From Roseovarius sp. TE539 (GTDB lineage Bacteria > Pseudomonadota > Alphaproteobacteria > Rhodobacterales > Rhodobacteraceae): a stretch of 64,000 nucleotides of DNA. The notes beneath the pieces are model-generated. The model did not search any database. It was not told the DNA's origin and saw nothing but the letters and a program-made list of their open reading frames with translations. The first letter of the stretch is position 1. Every line of letters begins with the position of its first letter. The stretch spans positions 62,001 through 126,000 of the forward strand of contig NZ_QNGB01000003.1 in NCBI RefSeq assembly GCF_003298505.1, written 5' to 3'. Both the position numbers and the translations under genes were made by a program. Below, one piece after another: positions 1-8,834 of the stretch.

Positions 1-490
1 CGAGTTCTACAGCACCGAAGAGCTGCACGAGATCGTCACGCGCAATGCCGATCTGATGAGAACACCGGCAGAGCCGGAAGGGGCCCGGGAAATCGCGCGC
101 CGGTCGCGCGGGACCCCTCGTATCGCCGGACGGCTGCTCCGGCGCGTTGCCGATTTCGCGGTGGTCGAGGGGGATGGCCGGATAACGCGCGCCCTTGCCG
201 ACGGTGCGCTGACACGTCTGGGGGTTGACGGTTTGGGCCTCGACGGCGCCGACCGCCGGTATCTTCGTCTGATCGCAGAGGCTTACCAGGGTGGCCCTGT
301 CGGGATCGAGACGATCGGTGCGGCCCTGAGCGAAAGCCGGGACGCGCTGGAGGAGGTGATCGAGCCCTTCCTGCTGCAACAGGGGCTGATCCAGCGCACC
401 CCGCGCGGGCGGATGCTGGCCCAAGGCGGATGGCGCCATCTGGGCATTGTCCCGCCAAGCGGCCCCGGAAAAGACCTTTTCGGCAAGTGA
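1..490 (+). CDS. ruvB: RuvB Holliday junction helicase, 3' part
   Basis: The window opens inside this gene; the first whole codon is at base 2 and 162 codons remain before the TGA at 488-490. RuvB is the hexameric AAA+ motor that drives Holliday junction branch migration with RuvA. What remains is the end of the AAA+ lid and the C-terminal winged-helix DNA-binding domain: [11 protein letters not shown] at the start, then [18 protein letters not shown] with the arginine-rich sensor segment, and GGWRHLG close to the end, all typical of RuvB. The Walker motifs lie outside the window. A very strong family match; no sign of damage in the visible part. Confidence 0.97.
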   Translation, partial: EFYSTEELHEIVTRNADLMRTPAEPEGAREIARRSRGTPRIAGRLLRRVADFAVVEGDGRITRALADGALTRLGVDGLGLDGADRRYLRLIAEAYQGGPVGIETIGAALSESRDALEEVIEPFLLQQGLIQRTPRGRMLAQGGWRHLGIVPPSGPGKDLFGK

Positions 491-549
491 CCTGCACGTG
501 GTGAAGACTTTGAACAAGGAATTCGAAATGTCCCGCGCACACGTCGCCG

Positions 550-579
550 GGCCGTCTCCGATTGAACGCAACACGCCCT
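550..579 (+). repeat. Dispersed intergenic repeat, copy 1 (pair with 62581-62610)
   Basis: A 30-base segment in the gap between ruvB and the next gene matches 62581-62610 at 28 of 30 positions in the same orientation (core gccgtctccgattgaacgc). Just downstream, cgcaac and gttgcg can form an imperfect hairpin. Both copies are non-coding. The function is unknown; it looks like a small dispersed element or a conserved 3' UTR piece. Confidence 0.6.
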
Positions 580-695
580 CAACCTCTCGGAGGCGTTGCG
601 CCATCGGTGTGGCGGGCCATCCTGTCCGCTCCGATGAAGGTCCGGACCGGGCACGGGGCGCTTGCGCTGAAGCACAGGATTGGTAGGCAGACGGT

Positions 696-1334
696 ATGAC
701 GGACGAGATCACCCCGGACGAAATCCAGTCGCTGTTCACCCGCGGTGACGGCCAGTATGTGTTCGCGCGGTGGGGGCGTCCAATCGTTCCGGTTGTGTTC
801 GGTGTGGATGACGCGACGATCGGAACCGTCAAGGGTGCGGTCGAAGCCGTGGTCACGCTGGCAGGGCACGCGATTGCCGAAACGGACCCCGAACTTGGTG
901 TCAACCTGATGATCTTTTTCTTCCGCGACTGGCGGGAGTTGCCGGAGGTGCCCGATCTCGACCGGATGATCCCCGACCTCGGGCCCCTGGTGGAGCGGCT
1001 GGAGGCGGCGGATGCCAACCAGTATCGGATATTCCGTTTCGACGAGGAGGGGGCGATCCGCGCCTGTTTCGTTTTCCTGCGCATGGACCGGGAGCTGCGC
1101 GCGGTGCCCGCAGAAACCCTCGCGCTGAGCCAGATCGTGCAGACAGCGCTGCTGTGGTCGGACCTGGCCTTCACCGAGAGATCACCGCTGGCCCGGGTGC
1201 CCGAGACCGGCGCGGTGATTCTGCGCCCCGAGATCGCCGGGTTGATCCGCGCGGCCTACGATCCGGTTTTGCCGGCGGTGGCAGATGATCCGGCGCACGC
1301 GCTCAGGTTGTTTGCGCGCCTGCGTCCGCACTGA
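696..1334 (+). CDS. Conserved-looking hypothetical protein, 212 aa
   Basis: I do not recognise a family. The frame encodes a 212-residue soluble acidic protein with no signal peptide and no membrane segment, although it has a hydrophobic run near residues 66-76 (GVNLMIFFFRDW) that reads like a buried beta strand. Codon use fits the neighbours, which supports a real gene. The ATG at 696 is preceded by only a weak purine stretch (gcagacgg). It lies on the same strand as ruvB after a 205-base gap and stands apart from the LysM genes by about 147 bases, so it may be its own transcription unit. Confidence 0.75.
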   Translation: MTDEITPDEIQSLFTRGDGQYVFARWGRPIVPVVFGVDDATIGTVKGAVEAVVTLAGHAIAETDPELGVNLMIFFFRDWRELPEVPDLDRMIPDLGPLVERLEAADANQYRIFRFDEEGAIRACFVFLRMDRELRAVPAETLALSQIVQTALLWSDLAFTERSPLARVPETGAVILRPEIAGLIRAAYDPVLPAVADDPAHALRLFARLRPH

Positions 1335-1481
1335 AATCCCTTGGCGATTCAACAGTCTGCAATTCGGTGCCGCGCCCCGGGGCTGACCCCGCGTCAGGAA
1401 AATTTCGCACAAGGCAGTCAGAAGGCTTGACCGGAGCCCCCCGGATATCGTTATTTCCACTTCATATTGGGGGATAGTGAC

Positions 1482-2570
1482 ATGCGGAACACCATTTTTA
1501 GTGGTCTGCTGCTGGTGTGTGGGCTACTGGGTTTGCCAGCCGCGGCACAGACATGCGGCGGCACCTACACCGTGAAGCCTGGCGACAGCCTGTCAGAGAT
1601 CGCCGACCGGCATTACAAGAACGCGTCGATGTGGACGGCGATCCATTCCAACAACCTGGAGGTCATCGGAGAACGGGTGGACACGATCCGTGTCGGGATG
1701 ACCCTGTCGCTGGGTTGCATCGACGGACACCCGACTGGATTGCCGGGTGGCGTGCCCGTCGGGAGCGCGGCGGCCGCCGATCAAGCGGTTCCGGCGCTGC
1801 GGGAAGGCAGCGGAACCGCGGCCACGCGCAGCCGTATCAATCTTCTGACCGCGGGCGACTTCGAACCCTTCACCGATCGTGACCTGCCCAATGGCGGGCT
1901 GTTGGCGGATGTCGTCAACGCCGCGATGGACAAGGCCGATCCCGCGGCAGGCTATGCCATTCACTGGGTCGAGGACTGGGGGTCGCATCTGGAGCCGCTT
2001 CTTTCCAACGCGCTTCTGGATCTGGGGTTCCCGTGGTACCGGCCCGATTGCGCCGGCACGCCGGACAGTTACCGCTGCGCCGATTTCCTGTTCTCGGACC
2101 CGATGTTCGAGATGTTGATCCTGCTGTTCACCCGCAAGTCCGACCCGATCGCGTTCGAGTCGGATGCCGACATTCCCGGCCGGACCCTGTGCCGTCCGCG
2201 CGGCTATTTCACTCATGATCTGGATCGTCAGGGCCGCCGGTGGATCAGCGAGGAGCGGATCACATTACGCCGGCCGCAGGCGGTGGCCGACTGTTTCGAG
2301 ATGCTGATGGAGGGGGAGGTGGACGCCGTGGCCCTCAACGAGTTCACCGGCCGCACCGCGCTGCGTGATCTGGGCCTCAAGGACTCCGTAGAGATCGTGC
2401 AGGCCCGTCCGCTGTCGATCGAGGGGCTTCACGTGGTCGTCCACAAGAGCCATCCGCAGGCACAGGCGATGCTTGGAACGATCAACGCGGGCCTGCGCGG
2501 GATCAAGGAAGACGGCACCTATCAGGCCATCATCGACCGGCACATGACCCGTGTCTGGGCCGGGTTCTGA
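1482..2570 (+). CDS. Secreted LysM plus solute-binding-protein fusion, copy 1
   Basis: A 362-residue exported protein. Residues 1-23 are a signal peptide ending in AAAQ; residues about 29-78 form a LysM domain (YTVKPGDSLSEIADRHY), which in other proteins binds peptidoglycan glycan strands; residues about 115-362 resemble the periplasmic amino-acid-type solute-binding fold (SBP_bac_3), beginning INLLTAGDFEPFTDRDLP. Several cysteines (CAGTPDSYRC, GRTLCRP) suggest disulfides. The ATG at 1482 is preferred over the in-frame TTG at 1467 because ggggga lies 8 bases upstream and the signal peptide then starts cleanly. The next gene, 3 bases after the stop, is a paralogue of the same design. No permease or ATPase is adjacent, so a role in transport is doubtful; a wall-anchored sensor or binding protein is inference. 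Confidence 0.85.
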   Translation: MRNTIFSGLLLVCGLLGLPAAAQTCGGTYTVKPGDSLSEIADRHYKNASMWTAIHSNNLEVIGERVDTIRVGMTLSLGCIDGHPTGLPGGVPVGSAAAADQAVPALREGSGTAATRSRINLLTAGDFEPFTDRDLPNGGLLADVVNAAMDKADPAAGYAIHWVEDWGSHLEPLLSNALLDLGFPWYRPDCAGTPDSYRCADFLFSDPMFEMLILLFTRKSDPIAFESDADIPGRTLCRPRGYFTHDLDRQGRRWISEERITLRRPQAVADCFEMLMEGEVDAVALNEFTGRTALRDLGLKDSVEIVQARPLSIEGLHVVVHKSHPQAQAMLGTINAGLRGIKEDGTYQAIIDRHMTRVWAGF

Positions 2571-2573
2571 GCA

Positions 2574-3617
2574 ATGGCCGTGATCCGGGATCTCCTCCCC
2601 CGACTCACCCGCGCGTTGCCCGTGCTTGCGCTGTCGCTGCTGCCCGGCACCGCGGCGGCCCTGTGCGACGTGACACACAAGGTGCAGCCGGGCGATACGC
2701 TGTTCACGATTTCCGAACAGCACTACGGTTCCCGCGACCGGTGGACCCTGATCTATTATGCGAATCAGGGTATTCTGGCGGGTGGCGGCCGCGAGCTGGA
2801 ACCGGGGCGCGAGGTCTATGTGCCCTGTCCGGCCGGAGACGTGGCGCCGGATGCCACGCCGCTACGGCAGGCGGATGCGCAGATGACCCTGCTGACCGGC
2901 AGCAATTATTCGCCCTTCACCGACCGGGCCTGGCCGGGGCGCGGGATGGTGATCGAACTTGTCAACGCGGCGCTGGAACTGAGCCCGTCGCCGGTGCCCT
3001 ATTCGATCGGGTGGGAGGATGACTGGTCGCGGCACCTGTTCCCGATGCTGGACGGCAAGGAATACGACATGGGATTTCCGTGGCTTCGCCCTGATTGCGA
3101 GGCAACACCGGACGATGAGCGATGCGCGGGATTTCATTTTTCCGACCCGTTGATGGAACTGCCGGTGATGCTGTTCACGCGCGCCGCAAGCGATTTCACC
3201 TACGAGAGCGATGCCGACATCCCGGGCCGGACACTGTGCCGCCCCGCGGGGTATTTCACCCATGATCTGGACCGCGACGACCGCCGCTGGCTGAGCGGGG
3301 GACGGATCGAGCTTGTTCGGGCCGAAAGCCCCGAAGCCTGTTTCGAGCGCCTGATGGCCGGAGACGTGGACGCGGTGACTGTGAACGCGTTCCTCGGGGC
3401 CTCCAAGATCGTTGCAATGGGACTGCGCGGAAAGGCCGTGCCGGTGGAAAAACCATTGTCCCACGAGGCGCTGCATGTGATCATCTCGAAGACGCACTGG
3501 CGCGGGACGGCACATCTCTACCGCGTCAATGCCGGGCTTCGGGCGCTGCGCGCTTCGGGCCGCTACAACGAGATCGTCTCGAAGCATCTCAGGATCTTCT
3601 GGGACCAGTTGAACTAG
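2574..3617 (+). CDS. Secreted LysM plus solute-binding-protein fusion, copy 2
   Basis: A 347-residue paralogue of the gene before it, 3 bases downstream and surely co-transcribed. It has a signal peptide (residues 1-29, ending GTAAA), a LysM domain (HKVQPGDTLFTISEQHYG, residues about 34-80) and an SBP_bac_3-like domain from about residue 100. The two copies share long identical stretches such as ESDADIPGRTLCRP and GYFTHDLDR, the DxGFPW(Y/L)RPDC segment, and the end (NAGLR), but differ strongly in the LysM-SBP linker. That pattern indicates an old tandem duplication with the binding fold conserved. The ligand is unknown. No transporter genes accompany the pair. Confidence 0.85.
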   Translation: MAVIRDLLPRLTRALPVLALSLLPGTAAALCDVTHKVQPGDTLFTISEQHYGSRDRWTLIYYANQGILAGGGRELEPGREVYVPCPAGDVAPDATPLRQADAQMTLLTGSNYSPFTDRAWPGRGMVIELVNAALELSPSPVPYSIGWEDDWSRHLFPMLDGKEYDMGFPWLRPDCEATPDDERCAGFHFSDPLMELPVMLFTRAASDFTYESDADIPGRTLCRPAGYFTHDLDRDDRRWLSGGRIELVRAESPEACFERLMAGDVDAVTVNAFLGASKIVAMGLRGKAVPVEKPLSHEALHVIISKTHWRGTAHLYRVNAGLRALRASGRYNEIVSKHLRIFWDQLN

Positions 3618-3626
3618 GGCAATGGC

Positions 3627-4184
3627 ATGCGCCTGTTCGTGTCGATACCGATTTCCGGCTCGGCTGCCGGAGAGTTGGCGCGCCTGCAAGCGGATCTTTC
3701 GACGGGTCGGCATGTGGAGCCCGGGAATTTTCACGTGACCCTTGCCTTTCTGGGTGATCAGGACGTCGCCACCGCCGAGGCGGTCCACGAGTTGTTGTCG
3801 GAAATCGACATGCCCGGCTTTCACCTCGGGATTGGTGGCCTGGGAGTGTTCGGGGACCGCAATCCGAGGCTTGTCCACGCCATGGTGGAAAAATGCCCCT
3901 GGCTGGTCAGGCTGCGGGAAAAGGTGCGGGGTGCGATCCGCACCGGCGGGGTGGAGATGCCGCGCGAGAGGTTCCGCCCGCATGTGACGCTGGCGCGCTT
4001 CCCCAGGCAGATGGAGCCGCAGGACCGTGATAGGCTGGGCCGGTTCCTGCAGGCGCATGGCGACCTGTCGTTGCCGCCTTTCCCGGTCGAGGAGTTTCAC
4101 TTCTGCCGTTCGCATCTGGGTCCCGCGGGCCCGGATTATGAGGCACTGGCGGAATATCCTCTCCGGGCGCCGGAAAACGCCTGA
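3627..4184 (+). CDS. thpR: RNA 2',3'-cyclic phosphodiesterase (2H family)
   Basis: A 185-residue cytoplasmic enzyme of the 2H phosphoesterase superfamily (ThpR, formerly called 2'-5' RNA ligase). The two signature HxTL motifs are present at residues 36-39 (FHVTLAFLG) and 119-122 (PHVTLARF), spaced as expected for the two-lobed active site, and the length matches the family. Family members open 2',3'-cyclic phosphates on RNA ends. The ATG at 3627 follows the LysM gene stop by 9 bases, so it may be read through from that operon, although no functional link is obvious. Confidence 0.93.
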   Translation: MRLFVSIPISGSAAGELARLQADLSTGRHVEPGNFHVTLAFLGDQDVATAEAVHELLSEIDMPGFHLGIGGLGVFGDRNPRLVHAMVEKCPWLVRLREKVRGAIRTGGVEMPRERFRPHVTLARFPRQMEPQDRDRLGRFLQAHGDLSLPPFPVEEFHFCRSHLGPAGPDYEALAEYPLRAPENA

Positions 4185-4268
4185 GCGGACATGAAGGCCG
4201 GCAAGGGTCCGGCTTGCGCGCCGGTCGGGCACGGCCTACGGTCAGCCCGCACTCACCGGGACCGTACC

Positions 4269-4658
4269 ATGACTCACCGTTTCGCGATCCGCGTCCATTA
4301 CGAAGATACCGACATGGGCGGTATCGTCTATCACGCCAATTACCTCAAGTTCATCGAACGTGCGCGCAGCGACTGGGTGCGGCAGATGGGCATCGACCAA
4401 GTCGCGATGAAGGCAGACTCGGGGCGCGTTTTCGCGGTCCACCGTATCGAATGCGATTACCTTGCGACCGCCGGCTTCGACGATCGTCTGGAGGTGGCGA
4501 CGCGGGTGCAGTCGGTCAGCGGTGCGCGTTTGGTGATGGAGCAGAAGGTATGGCGCGACCATACCCTCCTTTTCACCGCTTTGGTGACCGTGGTGTGCAT
4601 CACGGATGCCGGGCAGCCGGCGCGATTGCCGGCGAATATCCGCCGCATCCTCCACTGA
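4269..4658 (+). CDS. ybgC: Acyl-CoA thioesterase, YbgC family
   Basis: A 129-residue hot-dog-fold thioesterase. The motif YEDTDMGGIVYHANYLKF (residues 11-28) carries the catalytic Asp of the 4-hydroxybenzoyl-CoA thioesterase/YbgC family. YbgC is the usual first gene of tol-pal clusters and in E. coli acts on acyl-CoA near the inner membrane. The ATG at 4269 is chosen because homology begins at MTHRF; an upstream in-frame ATG at 4191 would add 26 residues of non-conserved sequence. tolQ follows after about 115 bases. Confidence 0.95.
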   Translation: MTHRFAIRVHYEDTDMGGIVYHANYLKFIERARSDWVRQMGIDQVAMKADSGRVFAVHRIECDYLATAGFDDRLEVATRVQSVSGARLVMEQKVWRDHTLLFTALVTVVCITDAGQPARLPANIRRILH

Positions 4659-4773
4659 GGCCGCCAAAACGGGGCCGTTGACAGGATCGTGTTGGCTTTC
4701 ACGGTGGAATTCCTGTAGCGTCCCGTGCAAGGCGGTCAGCCCAAAAAGGCCGTGGACAAAAACGAGCAGGCAG

Positions 4774-5469
4774 ATGGAAGCAGAAACCCTGGCAATGGCG
4801 CAGGAGATTGATTTCTCCATGTGGGCCCTTTTCGCGCGCGCCACGATAATCGTGAAACTGGTCATGCTGATGCTGATCATCGCGTCGTTCTGGGCGTGGT
4901 CGATCATCATCCAGAAACTGATCACATATCGCGCGGCACGACGCGAGGCGGATCAGTTCGACGCGCGGTTCTGGTCCGGCGAGCCGCTGGATGAACTGTT
5001 CGACGAGATCGGCCCTGATCCGGCCGGGCGGTCCGAGCGAATTTTTGCGGCCGGCATGATGGAATGGCGCCGCAGCCACCGGACCGACGGCGCGCTGATC
5101 GCCGGCGCCACGGCCAGGATCGATCGCAGCATGGACGTGGCCATCGCCAAGGAGGCCGAGGACCTGCAAGGTGGGCTTTCGGTTCTGGCGACCGTGGGGT
5201 CCACGGCGCCTTTCGTGGGGCTTTTCGGCACCGTCTGGGGCATCATGCATGCCTTCATCGGCATTGCCGAGCAGCAGAGCACCAACCTTGCCGTAGTGGC
5301 GCCGGGCATCGCCGAGGCCCTTCTGGCCACGGGCCTTGGTCTGCTGGCGGCGATCCCGGCGGTGATTTTCTACAACAAGCTGAGTGCGGATGCGGATCGG
5401 ATCGTGGCGGGCTACGAGGCGTTCGCGGATGAATTCGCCACCATTCTCAGCCGGCAGCTGGACAGCTGA
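4774..5469 (+). CDS. tolQ: Tol-Pal system proton channel subunit TolQ
   Basis: A 231-residue inner-membrane protein of the MotA/TolQ/ExbB family. Three membrane segments are visible: residues about 21-46 (LVMLMLIIASFWAWSII), about 132-158 (GSTAPFVGLFGTVWGIMHAF) and about 170-195 (GIAEALLATGLGLLAAIPAV), separated by the large cytoplasmic loop usual for TolQ. With TolR it forms the proton-driven motor that energises TolA. The ATG at 4774 gives the usual N-terminus; an ATG at 4795 (MAQEID) is also possible. Normally tolR follows within a few bases, but here 271 bases intervene. Confidence 0.97.
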   Translation: MEAETLAMAQEIDFSMWALFARATIIVKLVMLMLIIASFWAWSIIIQKLITYRAARREADQFDARFWSGEPLDELFDEIGPDPAGRSERIFAAGMMEWRRSHRTDGALIAGATARIDRSMDVAIAKEAEDLQGGLSVLATVGSTAPFVGLFGTVWGIMHAFIGIAEQQSTNLAVVAPGIAEALLATGLGLLAAIPAVIFYNKLSADADRIVAGYEAFADEFATILSRQLDS

Positions 5470-5473
5470 TATC

Positions 5474-5737
5474 ATGGGATCGAAGGACGCATCATCGATA
5501 TTCGGGCGTGTGGACAGGTTCGCGCCCGCCCCCGAGGGTGGGTGCGGCGGGGTCTGCGCCGCTCATGTTCCAACACGAAGCCGTCCCGTATCCTTGGGAC
5601 GTCCGGACAATTCGCGCCCGCCGTCTTTGGGGAATCACGCCGGAGCCGTGCTTGGGGCGGGGCCGGGCGCGAACCGGAGCGTAGGCGGTCCGTGGCATTT
5701 CGTTGCCGTGACGGGTTTTTCGGAGTCGGGGGCCTAA
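5474..5737 (+). CDS. Doubtful 87-codon ORF filling an insert between tolQ and tolR
   Basis: The frame starts 4 bases after the tolQ stop and its TAA lies 3 bases before the tolR ATG, so it could be translated by coupling. The product would be 87 residues rich in Gly, Pro, Ser and Arg, with no motif or membrane segment that I recognise. About 27 of 87 codons end in A or T, which looks higher than in the flanking tol genes and argues against ordinary coding. The insert also holds a perfect 6-bp hairpin (5582-5601) and a 12-base direct repeat (5519-5530 and 5611-5622). It may be a young or spurious ORF, a decayed insertion, or a non-coding RNA segment inside the operon. Confidence 0.3.
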   Translation: MGSKDASSIFGRVDRFAPAPEGGCGGVCAAHVPTRSRPVSLGRPDNSRPPSLGNHAGAVLGAGPGANRSVGGPWHFVAVTGFSESGA

Positions 5738-5740
5738 GCG

Positions 5741-6226
5741 ATGGCGGGTGGCGTGGTTCAGAAGACGGGTGATGGCGAAGGGCGGAGGCGCCGGGGCCGC
5801 GGCCGGACGCGGCCGATGGCCGAGATCAACGTCACGCCGTTCGTGGACGTGATGCTTGTGCTGCTGATCATATTCATGGTGGCGGCGCCGCTGATGACGG
5901 TGGGCGTTCCGGTCGAGCTTCCGAAAACCGCCGCGGAGGCGCTGCCGGCCGATCAGGAGGAACCCCTGACCGTGACGGTGACGGGCGAGGGCGCAGTCAT
6001 GATCCAGAAAACCGAGGTGGAACGCGATGCGCTCTTGCCCAAGCTGCGGGCCATCGCCGCCGAGCGGGACAGCAAACGCGTGTACCTGCGCGCGGACGGG
6101 CGGGTGCCTTATGAACAGGTGGTTCAGGTCATGGGGGCGCTGAACCGGGGCGGTTTCGCGGATATAGGGCTGGTGACGGATACCGGCGGGCCGGACCTTG
6201 AGTCCGGCGGTTCACAGGTTGAATAG
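5741..6226 (+). CDS. tolR: Tol-Pal system protein TolR
   Basis: A 161-residue ExbD/TolR family protein: a basic cytoplasmic N-terminus, one membrane helix (VMLVLLIIFMVAAPLMTVG, residues about 37-55) preceded by NVTPFVDV with the conserved Asp needed for proton flow, and a periplasmic domain that ends near residue 155. It pairs with TolQ to couple the proton gradient to TolA. The N-terminal tail (GRRRRGRGRTRP) is unusually arginine-rich. The ATG at 5741 lies 3 bases after the stop of the doubtful ORF between tolQ and tolR; tolA follows after 8 bases. Confidence 0.97.
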   Translation: MAGGVVQKTGDGEGRRRRGRGRTRPMAEINVTPFVDVMLVLLIIFMVAAPLMTVGVPVELPKTAAEALPADQEEPLTVTVTGEGAVMIQKTEVERDALLPKLRAIAAERDSKRVYLRADGRVPYEQVVQVMGALNRGGFADIGLVTDTGGPDLESGGSQVE

Positions 6227-6234
6227 GGGCGCGG

Positions 6235-7335
6235 ATGAACGCGGGCCAGTTCATATCCGGTGCCGGTCATCTGGGCCTGATCGGCTGGGCGTTGGCGGGC
6301 AATCTCTTTGCGCCCGATACGCCGCCCTTCGAGGTAACGGAGGTGACGGCGATTTCGGCTGAGGAATACGCGGCGCTGACGCAATCCGAGACGGTGCCCG
6401 AGGCGATCGCGGATGTGGCGATTCTGGATGCGCCCGACCCGGGCGGGCCCGCGCCTGACCTGTCCTCGCGCGCCGATGCGGCCCCCGAGCGTGCGCGCCC
6501 CGAAGAGGCGGATGCGTCCGCGCCCGACAGGGCACCCGAAACCCTGCCCGAAGCGCCCCCGCCGCCCCGGGCCGGTGATGTCCCGGGTGCGGCCCCGCAG
6601 GCGCCCGCGGCCCCGCCTGAAGAGAGTGCGGCACTGCTGCCCGACGCCGACCCGCAGCCGCGCGCGGCGCCGCGGGTCAGGCCCGATCCTGTTGCGCCAC
6701 CCGAGCCCGACACCCTGACCGAGGAAACGTCGCGTGATGAACGTGCGCCGGATCCCGAAGCCGATGCGCCGGCGGAGCCGGGTGAAGCTGCGGCGCCGGA
6801 GGCCGCCACGACCGAAATCGTGACCGAGGCCGAGAAGGCCGCGGCGGCGCCGGAACGGTCATTGCGCCCCCGTGCGCGGCCCGGGGCGCCCGCGGATGCC
6901 CCCGAGGAGCCTGCGCCGGAGGCGGAACCGCCCGACGATGCGGCGGTGGATGCGGCGATTGCAGAGGCGCTTGGCGGGGACGCGCCAGACCCGGCGCCGG
7001 CGCCTGCCGGGCCCCCGCTCAGCCGCGGCGAGAGGGAGGCTTTGCGCGTGGCGGTCGGCCGATGCTGGAATGTCGGATCCCTGAGTACCGATGCGTTGGG
7101 GACCACGGTTGTCGTGGGCCTCGAGATGTCGCGCGACGGCACGCCGGTCAACTCTTCCATCCGCATGGTCGGTGCGACCGGCGGTTCGGGCGAGGCTTCG
7201 CGCCAGGCCTTCGAAGCGGCGCGCCGGGCAATCATCCGGTGTGGTGCGCGGGGTTTCGATCTGCCGCCGGAGAAGTATGATCGGTGGCGTGACATCGAAA
7301 TGACATTCAATCCGGAGAACATGAGAACCAAATGA
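6235..7335 (+). CDS. tolA: Cell envelope integrity protein TolA
   Basis: A 366-residue TolA. A short N-terminal membrane anchor (residues about 8-25, [18 protein letters not shown]) is followed by a very long Pro/Ala/Glu/Asp-rich periplasmic spacer (about 45-255) and a C-terminal TolA/TonB-like domain ([14 protein letters not shown] to the end) carrying two cysteines. TolA spans the periplasm and links the TolQR motor to TolB-Pal. The spacer is low complexity, as usual for alphaproteobacterial TolA. The stop overlaps the tolB start (ATGA), indicating translational coupling. Confidence 0.94.
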   Translation: MNAGQFISGAGHLGLIGWALAGNLFAPDTPPFEVTEVTAISAEEYAALTQSETVPEAIADVAILDAPDPGGPAPDLSSRADAAPERARPEEADASAPDRAPETLPEAPPPPRAGDVPGAAPQAPAAPPEESAALLPDADPQPRAAPRVRPDPVAPPEPDTLTEETSRDERAPDPEADAPAEPGEAAAPEAATTEIVTEAEKAAAAPERSLRPRARPGAPADAPEEPAPEAEPPDDAAVDAAIAEALGGDAPDPAPAPAGPPLSRGEREALRVAVGRCWNVGSLSTDALGTTVVVGLEMSRDGTPVNSSIRMVGATGGSGEASRQAFEAARRAIIRCGARGFDLPPEKYDRWRDIEMTFNPENMRTK

Positions 7336-8663
7336 TGACACGTTTCCTGCCTCTCCTTGCCCTGCTCGTGACCTGGGCCCTTCCGGCCGCTGCGCAAGAC
7401 GAGAACCGTGGCCCGCTCCGGATCGAGATAACCGAGGGTGTGATCGAGCCGCTGCCCTTCGCGGTGCCCCGTTTCATCGCCGACAGCGCCGGAGGGCGCG
7501 ACTTGGCCGAGCGCATCACCCGGGTGATCGCCGCCGATCTCAGCGGGACGGGGCTTTTCCGGGAAATCCGGAAAGACGCGTTCATCAGCCCGATCACCAG
7601 TTTTTCCAGTCCGGTGCAGTTCTCCGACTGGAAAGCCATCAATGCGCAGGCGCTGGTCACCGGGTCGGTGAGCCTTGAGGCTTCGGGGCGGCTGGTGGTG
7701 CAGTTCCGGCTTTACGACGTATTCGCCGGGCAGGAGATGGGCAACGGCCTGCAATTCGTGGGGACCGAGGAGGGGTGGCGCCGAATGGCCCACAAGGTCG
7801 CCGATCAGGTCTATAGCCGGATCACCGGGGAGGGTGGTTATTTCGACAGCCGGGTGGTGTTCGTGGCCGAAAGCGGCCCCAAGGATGATCGAGCCAAGCG
7901 GCTCGCGCTGATGGACTACGATGGTGCCAACGTGAAATACCTGACCGACAGTTCGGCGCTCGTGCTCGCGCCGCGCTTCTCGCCCACGGGAGACAGGATC
8001 CTTTACACCAGCTACGAGACGGGCCGGCCGCGCATCTATGTCCTTGATGTGGCGAGCGTGCGGCGCCGGGCGCTGGAAGCGCAGGACGGCGCGATGAGTT
8101 TCGCCCCGCGCTTCGGGCCGGACGGCCGGACGGTGGTCTACTCGCTGACCCGTGGCGGAAATACCGACCTCTACCGGATGGACATCGCGACGGGCGAGAG
8201 TACCCGTCTGACGAGCGCCCCCTCGATCGAGACGGCGCCAAGCTTCTCGCCCGACGGGAAGCGGATCGTCTTCGAGAGCGACCGCAGCGGCAGCCGGCAG
8301 ATCTACATCATGCCGGCGCAGGGCGGCCCGGCCGAACGGATCAGCAGCGGCGCCGGCCTTTACGGCACGCCGGTCTGGTCGCCGCGCGGTGATCTGATTG
8401 CGTTCACCAAGCAATCCAAGCGGCGGTTTCATATCGGAGTGATGCGCGTGGACGGCAGCGAGGAACGGCTTCTGACGGCATCCTTCCTGGACGAGGGGCC
8501 GACATGGTCACCCAACGGGCGCGTGATCATGTTCACCCGCGAAACCCAGGGGGCACAGGGCCGTGCGAACCTCTACTCGGTGGATATCACCGGGCGGAAC
8601 CTGCGCAAGGTGCCGACCGATACCGGAGCAAGCGATCCATCGTGGTCACCGCTGCTGGACTGA
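7332..8663 (+). CDS. tolB: Tol-Pal system beta-propeller protein TolB
   Basis: A 443-residue periplasmic protein. Residues 1-22 are a signal peptide (ending PAAAQ), followed by the TolB N-terminal domain and a six-bladed WD40-like PD40 propeller whose blades show the typical FSP(D/T)GxxI(V/L)(F/Y) repeats ([41 protein letters not shown]). TolB binds Pal and TolA to control outer-membrane constriction at division. The ATG at 7332 overlaps the tolA stop by 4 bases; a second ATG follows directly at 7335 and either could be used. Length matches the family. Confidence 0.97.
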   Translation: MMTRFLPLLALLVTWALPAAAQDENRGPLRIEITEGVIEPLPFAVPRFIADSAGGRDLAERITRVIAADLSGTGLFREIRKDAFISPITSFSSPVQFSDWKAINAQALVTGSVSLEASGRLVVQFRLYDVFAGQEMGNGLQFVGTEEGWRRMAHKVADQVYSRITGEGGYFDSRVVFVAESGPKDDRAKRLALMDYDGANVKYLTDSSALVLAPRFSPTGDRILYTSYETGRPRIYVLDVASVRRRALEAQDGAMSFAPRFGPDGRTVVYSLTRGGNTDLYRMDIATGESTRLTSAPSIETAPSFSPDGKRIVFESDRSGSRQIYIMPAQGGPAERISSGAGLYGTPVWSPRGDLIAFTKQSKRRFHIGVMRVDGSEERLLTASFLDEGPTWSPNGRVIMFTRETQGAQGRANLYSVDITGRNLRKVPTDTGASDPSWSPLLD

Positions 8664-8834
8664 GGCCGCGGTGCGGAGGAAACCCGCCGAAAGCAGGCCG
8701 CGTACATGCGGTGATGCGTTCCAATGCGGTCCACACTGTGCTAGAAACCGAAAACAGACGCGCGGAAAAGCGTGCTGCGGGCGTAATGGCGCATGATTTG
8801 ACGAAACGGGCAAATGATCGAGCGGGGCATAGAC

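Noticed and set aside
447-686. Open frame after ruvB that overlaps its end
   Set aside because: Low-complexity Arg-rich product, no RBS, no recognisable family, and it covers the dispersed repeat at 550-579; more likely non-coding.
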